Positions 25,810-34,476 of a stretch of 64,000 nucleotides of DNA are shown one piece after another. The stretch is from assembly GCF_019097845.1 (NCBI RefSeq), contig NZ_JAHRGM010000046.1, positions 186,001 through 250,000 of the forward strand, in the 5' to 3' direction. This stretch comes from Sphingobium sp. AS12 (lineage in GTDB: Bacteria > Pseudomonadota > Alphaproteobacteria > Sphingomonadales > Sphingomonadaceae). The notes beneath the pieces are model-generated. The model searched no databases and was not told where the DNA came from. It was given only the letters and a program-made list of their open reading frames with translations. The position numbers and the translations under genes were made by a program. Each line of letters begins with the position of its first letter. The first letter of the stretch is position 1.

Positions 25810-26247
25810 TCAGCTCAAGAGACGCGGATCGAGCCGGAATGGATCGTCGCTTAGGATCGTCACGCGCGCCATGACCGCATGGCGAACATTTAGCAGCGCG
25901 TTCCATTCCTGCGGCACTACCACGCTTCTGACCAGCAGGACCAGCGCGTCGCCGGCATCCAGAAACCTTTCGCCAGCGGACAGGCAGCCATCGTTGTCAC
26001 TTGGGCTTGGATCGAGCCTGCGGATCGCGGCGTCGTCGGGGATCTCGATCGCGAGCAGTCGCAGATCGTCGGGCAGAAGCTCTCCAGGCAGATCGAGATG
26101 AACCAGAATCTCCAGCACCGCGAGGCTCGGGGTGGCGGCCGTATAGACCATTGGCCGCCCTGGCGAGTTCCAGCGACCGCCCCACAAGCGCGCGCCCTCC
26201 CCATCCAGCGCGACGTGGGCCTGCTTACACAGCCGATAGACGATCAC
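25810..26247 (-). CDS. RES-domain toxin (NAD phosphorylase)
   Basis: A 145-residue RES-family toxin. Characterised members deplete cellular NAD+. The diagnostic GGRWNSPGRPMVYTA segment (about 23-37) is present, with the expected Arg, and SLAVLEILVHL follows with the conserved Glu. The GTG start overlaps the antitoxin stop as GTGA, antitoxin first, the usual order. The length matches the family. It looks intact, so I expect an active pair with the Xre protein. Confidence 0.92.
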   Translation of the reverse strand: MIVYRLCKQAHVALDGEGARLWGGRWNSPGRPMVYTAATPSLAVLEILVHLDLPGELLPDDLRLLAIEIPDDAAIRRLDPSPSDNDGCLSAGERFLDAGDALVLLVRSVVVPQEWNALLNVRHAVMARVTILSDDPFRLDPRLLS

Positions 26248-26675
26248 GCAGCGATGCCGTGGGCCATCCGTCCCAGCAATGCCTCAACCACGCGCGCGCC
26301 ATGGTTTGTGTCGGCCATGGCGAGCGGCGTTTCGCCGTCAAGCACACGGTTTTCCCGGTTGAGCCAGATATGCGCCTTCTCGGCGTCGCCGAACGCTTCT
26401 TCGGCGGCTGCGACGATCCCCACCATGCGCAGCAGCCGATCGGATTCTCCCGGCTCGAGCGGCTGCGCGTTCTTCTTGCGGCGCTTGAACGTGCGAAGGT
26501 TCAGCACCTTGGGATCGAGAGCATTGAAGGTCAGACCTGCCGTGGTCAGGAAATGATCGACCGCCTGGGTCGGCACGCCACGGCGAATGAGGCGCACGAT
26601 GTCGCGCTCGTTGTGCAACGGGCCAGTCATGGCTTCGCCGCCCAACAGCTCCTGGATCCGTGCTACTGCCGTCAT
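26244..26675 (-). CDS. Xre/MbcA/ParS-type antitoxin of the RES toxin
   Basis: A 143-residue antitoxin of the DUF2384 (MbcA/ParS/Xre toxin-binding) family. The N-terminal half is a helix-turn-helix-like region (RDIVRLIRRGVPTQAVDHFL and FKRRKKNAQPLEPGESDRL). The C-terminal toxin-binding half has AFGDAEKAHIWLNRENRVLD and ETPLAMADTNHGARVVEALL. ATG 26675 is chosen because AGG lies upstream and the reading frame before it has no family similarity. It likely represses the operon by binding as a complex with the toxin. Confidence 0.9.
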   Translation of the reverse strand: MTAVARIQELLGGEAMTGPLHNERDIVRLIRRGVPTQAVDHFLTTAGLTFNALDPKVLNLRTFKRRKKNAQPLEPGESDRLLRMVGIVAAAEEAFGDAEKAHIWLNRENRVLDGETPLAMADTNHGARVVEALLGRMAHGIAA

Positions 26676-26816
26676 CGTGAACCTCGCAATATGCCGATCT
26701 ATAGTCGGCACATTGCATATAGGGTAGGGGGCGATTTCATGCAAGGCGAGGGCCCCTCGGTCCAACGGCGATAGGCTGCCGTCCTGGTTGAACCGCCGTG
26801 AATGACATGTCGCCGA

Positions 26817-27138
26817 TCAGGCGAGCACCTCGAGGCCATGCTTCTGCACGACCGTCAGCAGCTTGAGGGCCATGCCACTTGGCATTTTCGCGCCGGTTTC
26901 CCACTTCTGCACCGTGCTTTCGCTGGTGTTCAAATAGCGGGCGAACACCGGCTGACTGACCTTACTCTATTTCGGGGAGCCGCTTGATTTCAGCCGGCTC
27001 GATCTCCGGAGGGACGGTCAGATGGCGCGCATCGAAATCGCGCATCATCGCCTTGTCGATGGCCCTGACCTTGTAGAGAGCTTCTGCAGATGTATGAAGC
27101 GCCTCGGAAATATCGCTCTTATACTTGCTCCTAGCCAT
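26817..27138 (-). pseudogene. HigA/NadS-like antitoxin, single-base frameshift
   Basis: The N-terminal frame reads MARSKYKSDISEALHTSAEA and on to EIKRLPEIE before a TAA (26962-26964). A shifted frame continues with VSQPVFARYLNTSESTVQKW then ETGAKMPSGMALKLL and LEVLA, a complete Xre helix-turn-helix. Removing one T (GAG-T-AAG) restores a single frame of the HigA/NadS antitoxin type. The ATG at 27138 lies next to the toxin remnant. The gene is therefore broken by a one-base insertion, and a regulatory protein is unlikely to be produced from it. Confidence 0.8.
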
Positions 27139-27264
27139 TACATATCCCCGTCCAATCGTTGGACTGACCCTTCATCGCTTCCCGAAATGCCTCGCAAAGT
27201 TCGTCATCGTCGATCCGCGCCTGCGAGCCGCCTTGGCGAACCACGCGGTTTTGAAGACCAGCAT
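27131..27264 (-). pseudogene. RelE/HigB-like toxin remnant
   Basis: ATG 27264 opens MLVFKTAWFAKAARR, the start of a RelE/HigB toxin. The frame then shifts to ARIDDDELCEAFREAMKGQ, which matches the next family segment, and jumps to a terminal ICNG that resembles the family C-terminus (EICN). About 60 residues of the catalytic core are missing, so an internal deletion plus a frameshift have removed activity. The shifted frame stops at 27131, eight bases inside the neighbouring antitoxin remnant. Confidence 0.65.
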
Positions 27265-27313
27265 CGACCAAGTGCTATGAAAAGTAAGATTTGCTCCGAG
27301 GATATTGCCGGCC

Positions 27314-27754
27314 TCAGGCTGCTGCGCGCCCAAGTGGCTCAGTGTTGGTCGCGGAACGACGCTTGCGACGCCACCGGCCAGGAGTCGTGCCGATGGCCCG
27401 CGAAAAGGCCGTGATGAAATGGCTCTGGTCCGAGTATCCGCACTCCGCCGCGATCTCGGAGAGCGAGAGATGAGGCTCCGCAAGCATCCGCATCGCATAG
27501 GCGATACGCGCATTCTGGAACCACCGATAAGGAGCAACCCCGACCGAATTCCGGAATGCCTTGGCGAAATGGGTTTCTGACAGTTCAAGGCGGGCAGCGA
27601 CCTCTCCGATGCGCAAGCCCGTGCGAAGCTGCCGCGCCATCCCCTGCTTTGCCACCTTGATCTGCCATGGCGCCAGTCTTGCGCCACCACTGGAGATCGT
27701 CGCTTCCGGACCGGAAACCGAAAGCACATCAAGATCGATCGCCATCTCTTCCAT
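27314..27754 (-). CDS. Short AraC/XylS-family regulator
   Basis: A 146-residue AraC-type protein consisting of little but the DNA-binding domain: LRIGEVAARLELSETHFAKA, FRNSVGVAPYRWFQNARI, LSLSEIAAECGYSDQSHFIT and AFSRAIGTTPGRWRRK. A sensor domain is absent, so it may act constitutively or be controlled by its own expression. ATG 27754 follows GGAGACGGCG; a second ATG lies three codons later. It is related to the AraC regulator at 24849. Confidence 0.88.
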   Translation of the reverse strand: MEEMAIDLDVLSVSGPEATISSGGARLAPWQIKVAKQGMARQLRTGLRIGEVAARLELSETHFAKAFRNSVGVAPYRWFQNARIAYAMRMLAEPHLSLSEIAAECGYSDQSHFITAFSRAIGTTPGRWRRKRRSATNTEPLGRAAA

Positions 27755-28174
27755 CGCCGTCTCCAGCGGATGCTATGTGCGGATATTTTACGCAGCGCCC
27801 TCGCCCGGAGATCGGCATGAAGCCCCCTCCCCTGATCGGTAATGGCGGGCGCTGTCTTTTCGGAAATCGTTCCGCACATGCTCCTAAATCAGAGACACCT
27901 GGGCGCATCCGATTGGCAATGTCCGAGGGAATAATTCGAAATATTGTGCTATTTTAATGTGTTATGAGCACGAATCCGCTAACAAGGCGGTCAGCCCCGA
28001 TTGCGGAGAATCGCAAGGCCACCGCCGCGGGTAGGGGCATTCGTGGTGTGCTGGCGCGCGATACGCGGCCCTATTACCATTGCTAGAACACGCCTTTTGC
28101 GAGCGAAGCCCTGCCGCTCTAAAAATCCTCAAGCTAACTGATGCAAAGGGCAGCGAATACCGGCTATTTGGCCA
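27755..28174. other. Intergenic stretch between two minus-strand genes
   Basis: About 420 bases with AT-richer patches near 27930-27970. A 40-codon plus-strand frame from ATG 27964 to the TAG at 28084-28086 ends RDTRPYYHC, but there is no ribosome-binding site. I see no clear gene, terminator or RNA. Confidence 0.4.
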
Positions 28175-28792
28175 TCATGGAGGAGGCGTCTTGCCTGGCG
28201 CGCTTACCGTCACCCCACATTGCCCATAGTAGAGATTTTTAAGGTCGAATGTGGCCGCGTCGTTCGCCTTCGTCAGAAACACCGTAGCAGTGGATCGCGC
28301 TTGATCGATCCCGTCGACGATGAGGAGCGTGACGGCAACATCGTTGATCGGCTTCGTCATCTCGACCCGCTCGGGCCAAAGATCGACCACCCGGTTGAAT
28401 GGACGGCCCTCCGAATCCCTCGCTAAGCCGTCAGGGTCGACGACAATCCGGGTTTGCGGATCGACCGGCTCCGGGGCGTCGACTGGATCGGGCGGCGGTG
28501 CCGTCCGAACAGGGGTCGTAGGCAGGAACAAGCCAAACTTGTGACGACCCTCGAAGACATATTCCGATGCCTCCTGAACGCGGTTCGGATCAAAATTGGC
28601 AATGCGGCCCAGCGTGCAATCGAGGTGTCGCCCCGGAATGATCCCACGCGTCACCGGCGCCGGCGTGGCCGGAGCCGACCTATCCTCAGCATTCAGCGCG
28701 CCGGCAGGTAAGAACCCGGGCCCGGACTGAAACGTGAAAAATGACAGGCCAACGGCCGAGACCACTGTGATCGCGCCCATCTTGATGATCAT
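28175..28792 (-). CDS. Uncharacterised membrane-anchored or secreted protein
   Basis: A 205-residue protein. The first 30 residues (MIIKMGAITVVSAVGLSFF) form a signal anchor or signal peptide. The mature part has CTLGRIANFDP, a Pro-rich linker (PPPDPVDAPEPVDPQTRIVV), and a C-terminal YYGQCGVTVS segment. The two Cys could form a disulfide. The function is not recognised. ATG 28792 is preferred because GGGAG sits seven to eight bases upstream; ATG 28816 is possible but has no clear ribosome-binding site. Confidence 0.55.
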   Translation of the reverse strand: MIIKMGAITVVSAVGLSFFTFQSGPGFLPAGALNAEDRSAPATPAPVTRGIIPGRHLDCTLGRIANFDPNRVQEASEYVFEGRHKFGLFLPTTPVRTAPPPDPVDAPEPVDPQTRIVVDPDGLARDSEGRPFNRVVDLWPERVEMTKPINDVAVTLLIVDGIDQARSTATVFLTKANDAATFDLKNLYYGQCGVTVSAPGKTPPP

Positions 28793-29121
28793 CTTTCTGC
28801 TCCCGTTATCAGCCATGAGGAATGAGGCCGCCTTTAGCAGCCAAGCCGGATGAAATTTTTTGCCAGGATTCTACAATTTTCATAATTCGGTCGTCGATTA
28901 AATCGCTCCGTCATGAGATCATGCAACCAATTTATCGCGCATCATCTTTTCATTGGAATGATAAAACAGTATATATTTCTGCAATATCGCGATAATATAC
29001 TTTGTCTTGCAGCTATATATTCCTGATTATATCACGTCTGCAAGTTATTTTGCGAATCAATCCCTATATTATGTGTGTCCGTTCTTTATGAATCCTTGGA
29101 CACAGCCAAGATGGATCTTCG
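28793..29121. other. AT-rich divergent intergenic region
   Basis: About 330 bases with clearly lower GC than its surroundings, including ATATA-rich runs around 28960-29040. It separates the minus-strand gene at 28175 from the plus-strand hydrolase. It probably holds promoters for both, but I could not assign specific -35 and -10 boxes. Confidence 0.4.
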
Positions 29122-29874
29122 ATGCAGGATGGACGCGCCTTGACCAGCAAGACGGCCCGAGGAGACGGACATGCCCCGAGTACCGCGCAAAAAGGTGAGC
29201 TAACGAGTCCGGCGCGTCCCGCAATCCTCCAAGCGCTCGCGGGCCTCCTGCTGCTCGTGGCGGCCTTCACAACCAGCCTGCCCAGCCACGCGCAAGTGGC
29301 GTTCCCGGCACCGATGGAGGATTATTCCCGCGCACTGGAATGCCTGACGCTCGCGGTCGCCTATGAAGCAGGTTACGAAAACCTTGAGGGCAAGCAAGCC
29401 GTCGCCGAAGTCGTACTCAACCGGCTGAGGAGTTCGTCATTCCAGCATACCGTCTGCGACGTCGTCTTCGCAGGTTCGACCCGGCGCACCGGTTGCCAGT
29501 TTTCATTCACCTGCGATGGATCGCTCAAGCGCCGGCTCCCCGAGCGCGTCATGCTCTCCGCCCGGACGGTCGCAGAAGATGCCCTCGCCAATCGCACCCC
29601 GCCCCGCGCGCCGGGGGCGACGCACTATCACGCTGCCTATGTAAATCCCTATTGGGCGCCCAGTCTAACGCGCGTTGCCACGATCGGCGCGCACATCTTC
29701 TATCATCCGCCGGGTAAACCAGCCCCTTATGGCCCAATCGGTCTCCAGGGCGCAGCGGTGCCAGCCACTTCCTCATTGCGCGCTTCGACTGATCAGCAGA
29801 GCTCGAGCGTCGCGCCCGCCGTCTTTGCGCCATGGGGTCTTGAGCCCGCCGCACTCGGAACGGACAGACCATGA
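29122..29874 (+). CDS. SleB-type cell wall hydrolase
   Basis: A 250-residue secreted hydrolase of the SleB/Hydrolase_2 family that cleaves peptidoglycan. A hydrophobic segment (ALAGLLLLVAAFTTSLPSHA) ends in a signal-peptidase-like SHA-Q. The catalytic region shows LECLTLAVAYEAGYENLEGK, QAVAEVVLNRLRSS, CQFSFTCDGS and the late ATHYHAAYVNPYWAPSL. The Glu in AVAYEA is the likely catalytic acid by family. A Ser-rich tail follows. The ATG at 29122 gives a long 34-residue lead before the hydrophobic segment; a later start is plausible. Confidence 0.87.
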   Translation: MQDGRALTSKTARGDGHAPSTAQKGELTSPARPAILQALAGLLLLVAAFTTSLPSHAQVAFPAPMEDYSRALECLTLAVAYEAGYENLEGKQAVAEVVLNRLRSSSFQHTVCDVVFAGSTRRTGCQFSFTCDGSLKRRLPERVMLSARTVAEDALANRTPPRAPGATHYHAAYVNPYWAPSLTRVATIGAHIFYHPPGKPAPYGPIGLQGAAVPATSSLRASTDQQSSSVAPAVFAPWGLEPAALGTDRP

Positions 29875-30279
29875 GCGCAAGTCTTGGATCGAAGCCTGCC
29901 CCCGCCGTGTACACCGTGACAATGGACCGGATTCGTCGACCAGCGCGAGACAAGTGAAGCTGCAGGCGCTGCAGCATCGCTTGCTCAGGGCGACTCCCAC
30001 AGGTCGGATGCGTTCATTTCCGATGAGGCAACAAAGTTCACGGCGGCCGGCTACTGAGCGCGCCACCTAATCTATCTTACATTGGCCTGACAGAATCTGG
30101 CCGACATTCAAGGCTATCACGATCGCGAGCGGTATCCTGTCCATCGGCACCAAATTCAAATCGCAGCTCATAGGGCAACGCGAGAAATTGTCGCGGGACC
30201 GCGAATAGATTGCAAAATGGCACTCGTTCAGCTATATCGGTGTATAAGTACCTATCTGTACAAACACCGGAGAAGCAAT
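29875..30279. other. Intergenic stretch with a possible gene fragment
   Basis: About 400 bases without an intact gene. A plus-strand frame ending at TAG 30206-30208 contains WPTFKAITIASGILSIGTKF, which looks like a membrane-protein fragment, but there is no start or family match. The TA operator palindrome starts at 30238. Confidence 0.4.
30238..30269. promoter_or_regulatory. Candidate operator of the RHH/PIN toxin-antitoxin pair
   Basis: CGGTGT (30238-30243) and ACACCG (30264-30269) are inverted copies around paired GTAC blocks. The site ends 11 bases before the RHH start codon, where ribbon-helix-helix antitoxins usually bind to autorepress. It overlaps a TATAAG-type -10 candidate. Confidence 0.4.
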
Positions 30280-30519
30280 ATGGCTACCGTCCGCTGGAAT
30301 GTCGCCGTGTCGCCGGACACGGACCAGTCCGTTCGCATGTTCCTTGCCGCACAAGGCGGCGGCCGCAAAGGCGATTTGTCACGCTTCATCGAGGAAGCCG
30401 TGCGCGCCCATCTTTTTGATCGTGCGACCGCTCAAGCCAAGGCTGCAACCACTGACATGGACGCGGCCGAACTGGCGGGGCTGATCGACGAGGCGGTGAG
30501 CTGGGCGCGCCACAACTGA
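30280..30519 (+). CDS. Ribbon-helix-helix antitoxin
   Basis: A 79-residue DNA-binding antitoxin. Its N-terminal VRWNVAVSPDTDQSVRMFLA and GGRKGDLSRFIEEAVRAHLF fit the short beta-strand plus two-helix RHH fold. The C-terminal tail (DAAELAGLIDEAVSWARHN) should wrap the toxin. GGAG lies just upstream of ATG 30280, and the stop overlaps the toxin start (TGATG), giving antitoxin-first translational coupling. Confidence 0.85.
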   Translation: MATVRWNVAVSPDTDQSVRMFLAAQGGGRKGDLSRFIEEAVRAHLFDRATAQAKAATTDMDAAELAGLIDEAVSWARHN

Positions 30520-30959
30520 TGCGGGTTGTCCTGGACACCAATGTCCTTCTTGCCGCCCTGATTTCGTCCGAAGGACCACCCGATGCGATCTATCGCGCGT
30601 GGCGAGGGGGACGCTTTGAACTCGTGACCTCGATGACTCAACTCGGCGAGTTGCGCCGCGTCAGTCGCTATCCAAAGCTCAAAGCAATTCTGCCGCCACA
30701 CCGTGTCGGCGCGATGATCAACAACCTCCAACGGGCCATCGTGCTCGAGACACTTCCACCGTTGCCGCACGGTATCGAACCAAACGACCCGGATGACATC
30801 TTCCTGTTGACGACGGCGCTGGGAGGAGCTGCCGACTTTCTCGTAACAGGGGATCGTCGGGCTGGATTATTGCAGATGGGAAATATTGGCCGCACACGCA
30901 TCGTTACGCCGGCCATGTTTCACCAAGAAACGCTGGAAAGCTCCCGCAGTCGGCCCTGA
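30519..30959 (+). CDS. PIN-domain toxin
   Basis: A 146-residue PIN-domain ribonuclease of the proteobacterial putative TA family. The acidic active-site residues are recognisable: D6 in VVLDTNVLLAAL, E44 in LGELRRV, D90/D92/D93 in NDPDDIFLL, and D112 in VTGDRRAGLL. Nothing is truncated relative to the family. It directly follows its RHH antitoxin. PIN toxins cleave RNA with Mg2+ when freed from the antitoxin. Confidence 0.9.
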   Translation: MRVVLDTNVLLAALISSEGPPDAIYRAWRGGRFELVTSMTQLGELRRVSRYPKLKAILPPHRVGAMINNLQRAIVLETLPPLPHGIEPNDPDDIFLLTTALGGAADFLVTGDRRAGLLQMGNIGRTRIVTPAMFHQETLESSRSRP

Positions 30960-31049
30960 AACAGCCGGCGCAGTGCTACGGGACTTCATATGGCGCGATC
31001 ATCATGACGGACGCAGCCGCGCGCTGGAATCTCTATCGACGATCCAAGT

Positions 31050-31895
31050 TCAATCAGACGCCCGCACCAGGTAAGGCCGATCTGATCGACCAGTAACTTC
31101 AACGACGACCCTGCGCCGTGCCCGCACGCCATCCGGCAGCTGGGCCTCGACAATGATTGTCAGCGGCCGGCCCGCCAGATCCGTCGCATCCGTAAACTCC
31201 AGCGCCGTTCGCTGGCCGGACCGCTCGCGCGCGCGGTCGATGGCTGCAGGACTTCCAACGTGGCCACCTTCCTCCATGACCGCAATCGCCTGCGGATGCG
31301 CAAATCTTGGATCGAAACCCGCCAGCGCCGTATATGCAGTGGCGATGGGGCGTATTCGTTCCACCAACGCGACGTCGAACCCCCGAATGCTGCCCAACTC
31401 CTCGATCGACGAGAGAAAGCCGTTGGACGGCAATATCCCCGCCGCCTTATAGTAGCTGCTTTCCGCCCCGAAGGGCCGAGGCTCGTCGTCGCCGTCCGTC
31501 CAGTCGAGCAGCGAATCCCGCGCGATCAGAAGCCTGTCGCCATCCAGGCCGACTTCCTCCAGAAGTCGCGTGGCCATAGGCTCGTCAAGAGCACCGATGG
31601 GCACCTTGCCCCGTTCATCCTCGATCCGCACGCGCAACCTCGCATCGCTGAAAGCGAGCTGGTGCTCCCTACCGTCAAGCGACCAGCGCTGCGTCGCGTC
31701 GCCGGCCATGAGGCCGCTCAGCGCCAGCACCACACCCGCATCGGCCGCCGCGCTCGCCTGAAGCTGTGCATGCTCCGCCGCCACCTCATCGATCCCCATC
31801 CGCGTTGCCGAAAGAACGGTCAGCGCCATGGCCGCGAGGACCGCGATGCTGGCGACCGCCGCGACGAGCGCATAGCCGTCTTCACTATCGCTCAC
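31050..31895 (-). CDS. gspK: Type II secretion minor pseudopilin GspK
   Basis: The large minor pseudopilin that caps the pseudopilus tip. It is 281 residues. The N-terminal hydrophobic helix (GYALVAAVASIAVLAAMALT) follows the prepilin cleavage site, but the Gly-Phe of most prepilins is replaced by Gly-Tyr. The body has IEDERGKVPIGAL and ARDSLLDWTDGDDEPRPFGA, including the Trp-Thr-Asp segment with an acidic calcium-site cluster. The GTG start overlaps the gspD stop as GTGA. In most T2SS operons gspK lies between gspJ and gspL; here it is the last gene, after gspD. Confidence 0.92.
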   Translation of the reverse strand: MSDSEDGYALVAAVASIAVLAAMALTVLSATRMGIDEVAAEHAQLQASAAADAGVVLALSGLMAGDATQRWSLDGREHQLAFSDARLRVRIEDERGKVPIGALDEPMATRLLEEVGLDGDRLLIARDSLLDWTDGDDEPRPFGAESSYYKAAGILPSNGFLSSIEELGSIRGFDVALVERIRPIATAYTALAGFDPRFAHPQAIAVMEEGGHVGSPAAIDRARERSGQRTALEFTDATDLAGRPLTIIVEAQLPDGVRARRRVVVEVTGRSDRPYLVRASD

Positions 31896-33967
31896 GGGAT
31901 CGTGCCATGGGTTCGGAAAGGCTCGAGCGTCCGAAGTTTGGCACGCAGTTCCTCGGTCACCGCCCGGCCATCATCCGGCGTGCGAATGACCTGGGGCTTC
32001 AAGAGGACAATGAGCTCAGTCCGGTTCTGCCGGTTGTCGTGATTGCCGAACAGCCCCCCGATGACCGGAATCCGCGAGAGGATCGGCAGCCCATTCTTGC
32101 CGAAGGACTGGGAATCGCGGAACAATCCGCCCAGCGCGATCACTTGCCCGTCCTGCACCACGACCGAGGTCGAGATCCGCCGGGTCGAGATGGTCGGCGA
32201 AGATATCGCCCCGTCGCGTCCCGACACCGCGCTGTTTGTGCTGACATCGCTCACCTCCTGCGAAACGTCCAGCAGCACGGAACCGCTAGCGTTGACGCGG
32301 GGCGTCACCCTCAAGATCACTCCCGTATCGCGATACTCGATCGCATTGACGATCGGTGCCTCCGGATTGCCGACGCTGACGGCATTGCCGGCGGAAACTG
32401 GAACCTGATCTCCCACCTGAAGCGCGGCTGTCTGATTGTTGAGCGTCACCAGCTTGGGCGCGGAAACAACCTTCACATTGGTTCGCTGCTCGAGGGCGTT
32501 GAGCGCGGCCGAAATACTGTTGCCGGCCAGAAAGTAGCTGAAGCCGGGCTGCGTGGCACCGCTTGGCATGTTAGCGCCGTCGGTGATCCGGAAATTGCTG
32601 TCGCCCGTCAGCCAGCTCCATTGAACGCCGTAGCGAAGCGTGTCGGTCAACGTTACTTCGGTGATCGCCGCTTCGATCATCACCTGGAGTGGCACGATGT
32701 CGAGCTTGCGCAACGCGTCCTCGATCATCGCATACTCGCGCGGCGTTCCGTAAACGACGATCGCGTTGTTGACCTCGTCGGCGGTGATCTTCCCGCCGGG
32801 CTCGCCAGACCGCGCCGCCTGGGGCGCATCGTCCGCGGATCCCTCGGGTTTGGCCGACCTGTCGCCTCCCGTCCCCTGGGCGCCATTTGTACGCGATGCG
32901 TCCGGCTTGGCCGTCGGAGCGCGATCGGTCTCAGGGGACGCGAAAGGATCGGATACATCGTTGCCCTCATCCGAACTGTTTCCATAGGCACGGTTGAGGG
33001 TCCGGGCGAGATCGCGCGCGCGCCCGTTCTGGACCGGATACACGAAAATCCGCTTCTCGGCGCTCTCGCCTTCCCGGTCGAGGATCTCGATCCATCGCCG
33101 CACATCCTCGAGATATTGCGCTTGGGCACTGACCGCGAGGATGCCGTTCAGCCGCTCCATTGTGATCAACCGCACCAGCCCCCGTGTCGGCGCATTCTCC
33201 GCGTTGATGAGCTTGTCGAGCTCGGGAACGATCAACCGCGCATCGGTTCGTTCGGGAATGTAGAGACCGAAGCTCATGTTGCGCAGCCAGTTGACGTCGA
33301 ACTGCTTCAGCAGATCGCGCGCGCTGCTCCGCTGCCCAGTGGTGCCGGCGATGGTGATCCGGTTGCCGGCAGTGTCGACATTGGAGACCACGCCCGGAAT
33401 CGCGCTGTCGAGAACCTTGCGCACCTCCTCGGCATTGGAGAACTCCAGCGTCACCACCTCCGTCCCATAGCCCACCGCATTGGGCGCGACCGGTGTCTGC
33501 GCCGCGGCTTCGGTCCGCACCATAAAACCATCGCCCACCGGCACCAGCGCCAGTTTCGCAGCCCGCAATGCCGTCTCGAACAGACCGATGATCTCGGTGC
33601 GTGCCACGGATCCCGGCGTCACCAGTGTCACCTGCCCGGTGACGCCCGAGTCCACCTCGATGGGTATTCCGGTCACTTCCCGCACCGACGCCGCCACGGT
33701 GCGAACGTCAGCCTGGGGCAGGTTGAGGCTGATATTACCGCCACGCGGCTGGCGCGGCGCGGCGCCTGACGGCGGGCGTGGCACCGGCCCCTGGCCGCCG
33801 ACAATCGTCGAGCGCAGCTGCGCCTCCGCCTGCTCACCTTCCGCTATGATCGCGGGGGGTGGCGGCATTTCGATCGGCACGGGCGCCTGACGCGTCGAAC
33901 AGCCGCCGGGCACAAGCGCCAGCAGCGCGATCCCGGACAACAAATGCGGCTTGCTCTTCATCTTCAA
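31892..33967 (-). CDS. gspD: Type II secretion outer-membrane secretin GspD
   Basis: Forms the outer-membrane pore of the T2SS. It is 691 residues. The N-terminus is a lipoprotein-like signal (LLALVPGGCS). N-domains follow (NISLNLPQADVRTVAASVRE and VVTLEFSNAEEVRKVLDS). A low-complexity Gly/Asp/Ser-rich insertion lies near residues 330-395, then the secretin core: VPLQVMIEAAITEVTL, PKLVTLNNQTAALQVGDQVP, PRVNASGSVLLDVSQEVSD and IPVIGGLFG. The lipobox could make it self-piloting; no GspS pilotin is visible. The ATG overlaps the gspC stop. Confidence 0.97.
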   Translation of the reverse strand: MKMKSKPHLLSGIALLALVPGGCSTRQAPVPIEMPPPPAIIAEGEQAEAQLRSTIVGGQGPVPRPPSGAAPRQPRGGNISLNLPQADVRTVAASVREVTGIPIEVDSGVTGQVTLVTPGSVARTEIIGLFETALRAAKLALVPVGDGFMVRTEAAAQTPVAPNAVGYGTEVVTLEFSNAEEVRKVLDSAIPGVVSNVDTAGNRITIAGTTGQRSSARDLLKQFDVNWLRNMSFGLYIPERTDARLIVPELDKLINAENAPTRGLVRLITMERLNGILAVSAQAQYLEDVRRWIEILDREGESAEKRIFVYPVQNGRARDLARTLNRAYGNSSDEGNDVSDPFASPETDRAPTAKPDASRTNGAQGTGGDRSAKPEGSADDAPQAARSGEPGGKITADEVNNAIVVYGTPREYAMIEDALRKLDIVPLQVMIEAAITEVTLTDTLRYGVQWSWLTGDSNFRITDGANMPSGATQPGFSYFLAGNSISAALNALEQRTNVKVVSAPKLVTLNNQTAALQVGDQVPVSAGNAVSVGNPEAPIVNAIEYRDTGVILRVTPRVNASGSVLLDVSQEVSDVSTNSAVSGRDGAISSPTISTRRISTSVVVQDGQVIALGGLFRDSQSFGKNGLPILSRIPVIGGLFGNHDNRQNRTELIVLLKPQVIRTPDDGRAVTEELRAKLRTLEPFRTHGTIP

Positions 33968-34476
33968 CTCCCCGTGGCCGCCACATTCGCCGGCAGGGGG
34001 GTTCCTGCGCCGAATGGGACAATGATTTTCTCTTCGCCGCGTTCAAGCAGCACCTCACTCGCGCGAACCGCCCTCAGCCGCCAATCGCCGATCCGGCCAC
34101 CCACGGGCACGCGCGACGTCCGGCTACCCGGACCCTGGACGACCGCGAATGTCGAACGCCCGATCCGGATGGAGCCGGCGATCGTCATCCCGCCGAGCGC
34201 GCCCGCCCCACTGCCAGCTGACGGACCGCCCGATGGCGCGAACATCGAACGCGCCAGAATGGCCGCCCCGCCGGTGGAGCGCTCGGGATCGGACGCCGAC
34301 GCCCCAGACACCCCAACGCGCCCGACCGGACCGGGCGGCGGCAACTCGACTGCGTCCACTAAAACGAGCTGCATCACGATTGCCGCCGCCAGCAATGCAG
34401 CGAGCGCCAGCGGCAGCCGGGCCGTTCTATCGAGCGGCGGCAGGGCGGAGCGAAATCGAAGCTTCAAGCTGAACAT
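33964..34476 (-). CDS. gspC: Type II secretion inner-membrane component GspC
   Basis: A 170-residue bitopic protein linking the inner-membrane platform to the secretin. It has an N-terminal membrane helix (LPLALAALLAAAIVMQLVLV) and the homology region (ILARSMFAPSGG, GMTIAGSIRIGRSTFAVV, VPVGGRIGDWRLRAV) that binds the GspD N0 domain. It lacks the PDZ domain found in many GspC proteins, which are usually longer. It overlaps gspM by about 50 bases, the longest overlap in the operon, and gspD by four. Confidence 0.9.
   Translation of the reverse strand: MFSLKLRFRSALPPLDRTARLPLALAALLAAAIVMQLVLVDAVELPPPGPVGRVGVSGASASDPERSTGGAAILARSMFAPSGGPSAGSGAGALGGMTIAGSIRIGRSTFAVVQGPGSRTSRVPVGGRIGDWRLRAVRASEVLLERGEEKIIVPFGAGTPLPANVAATGS

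Noticed and set aside
27964-28086. 40-codon plus-strand frame ending RDTRPYYHC
   Set aside because: It has no ribosome-binding site and no family match; I cannot support it as a gene.
31766-33769. 667-codon frame antisense to gspD
   Set aside because: The minus-strand frame encodes a complete secretin with all family motifs, and the plus-strand translation has none.
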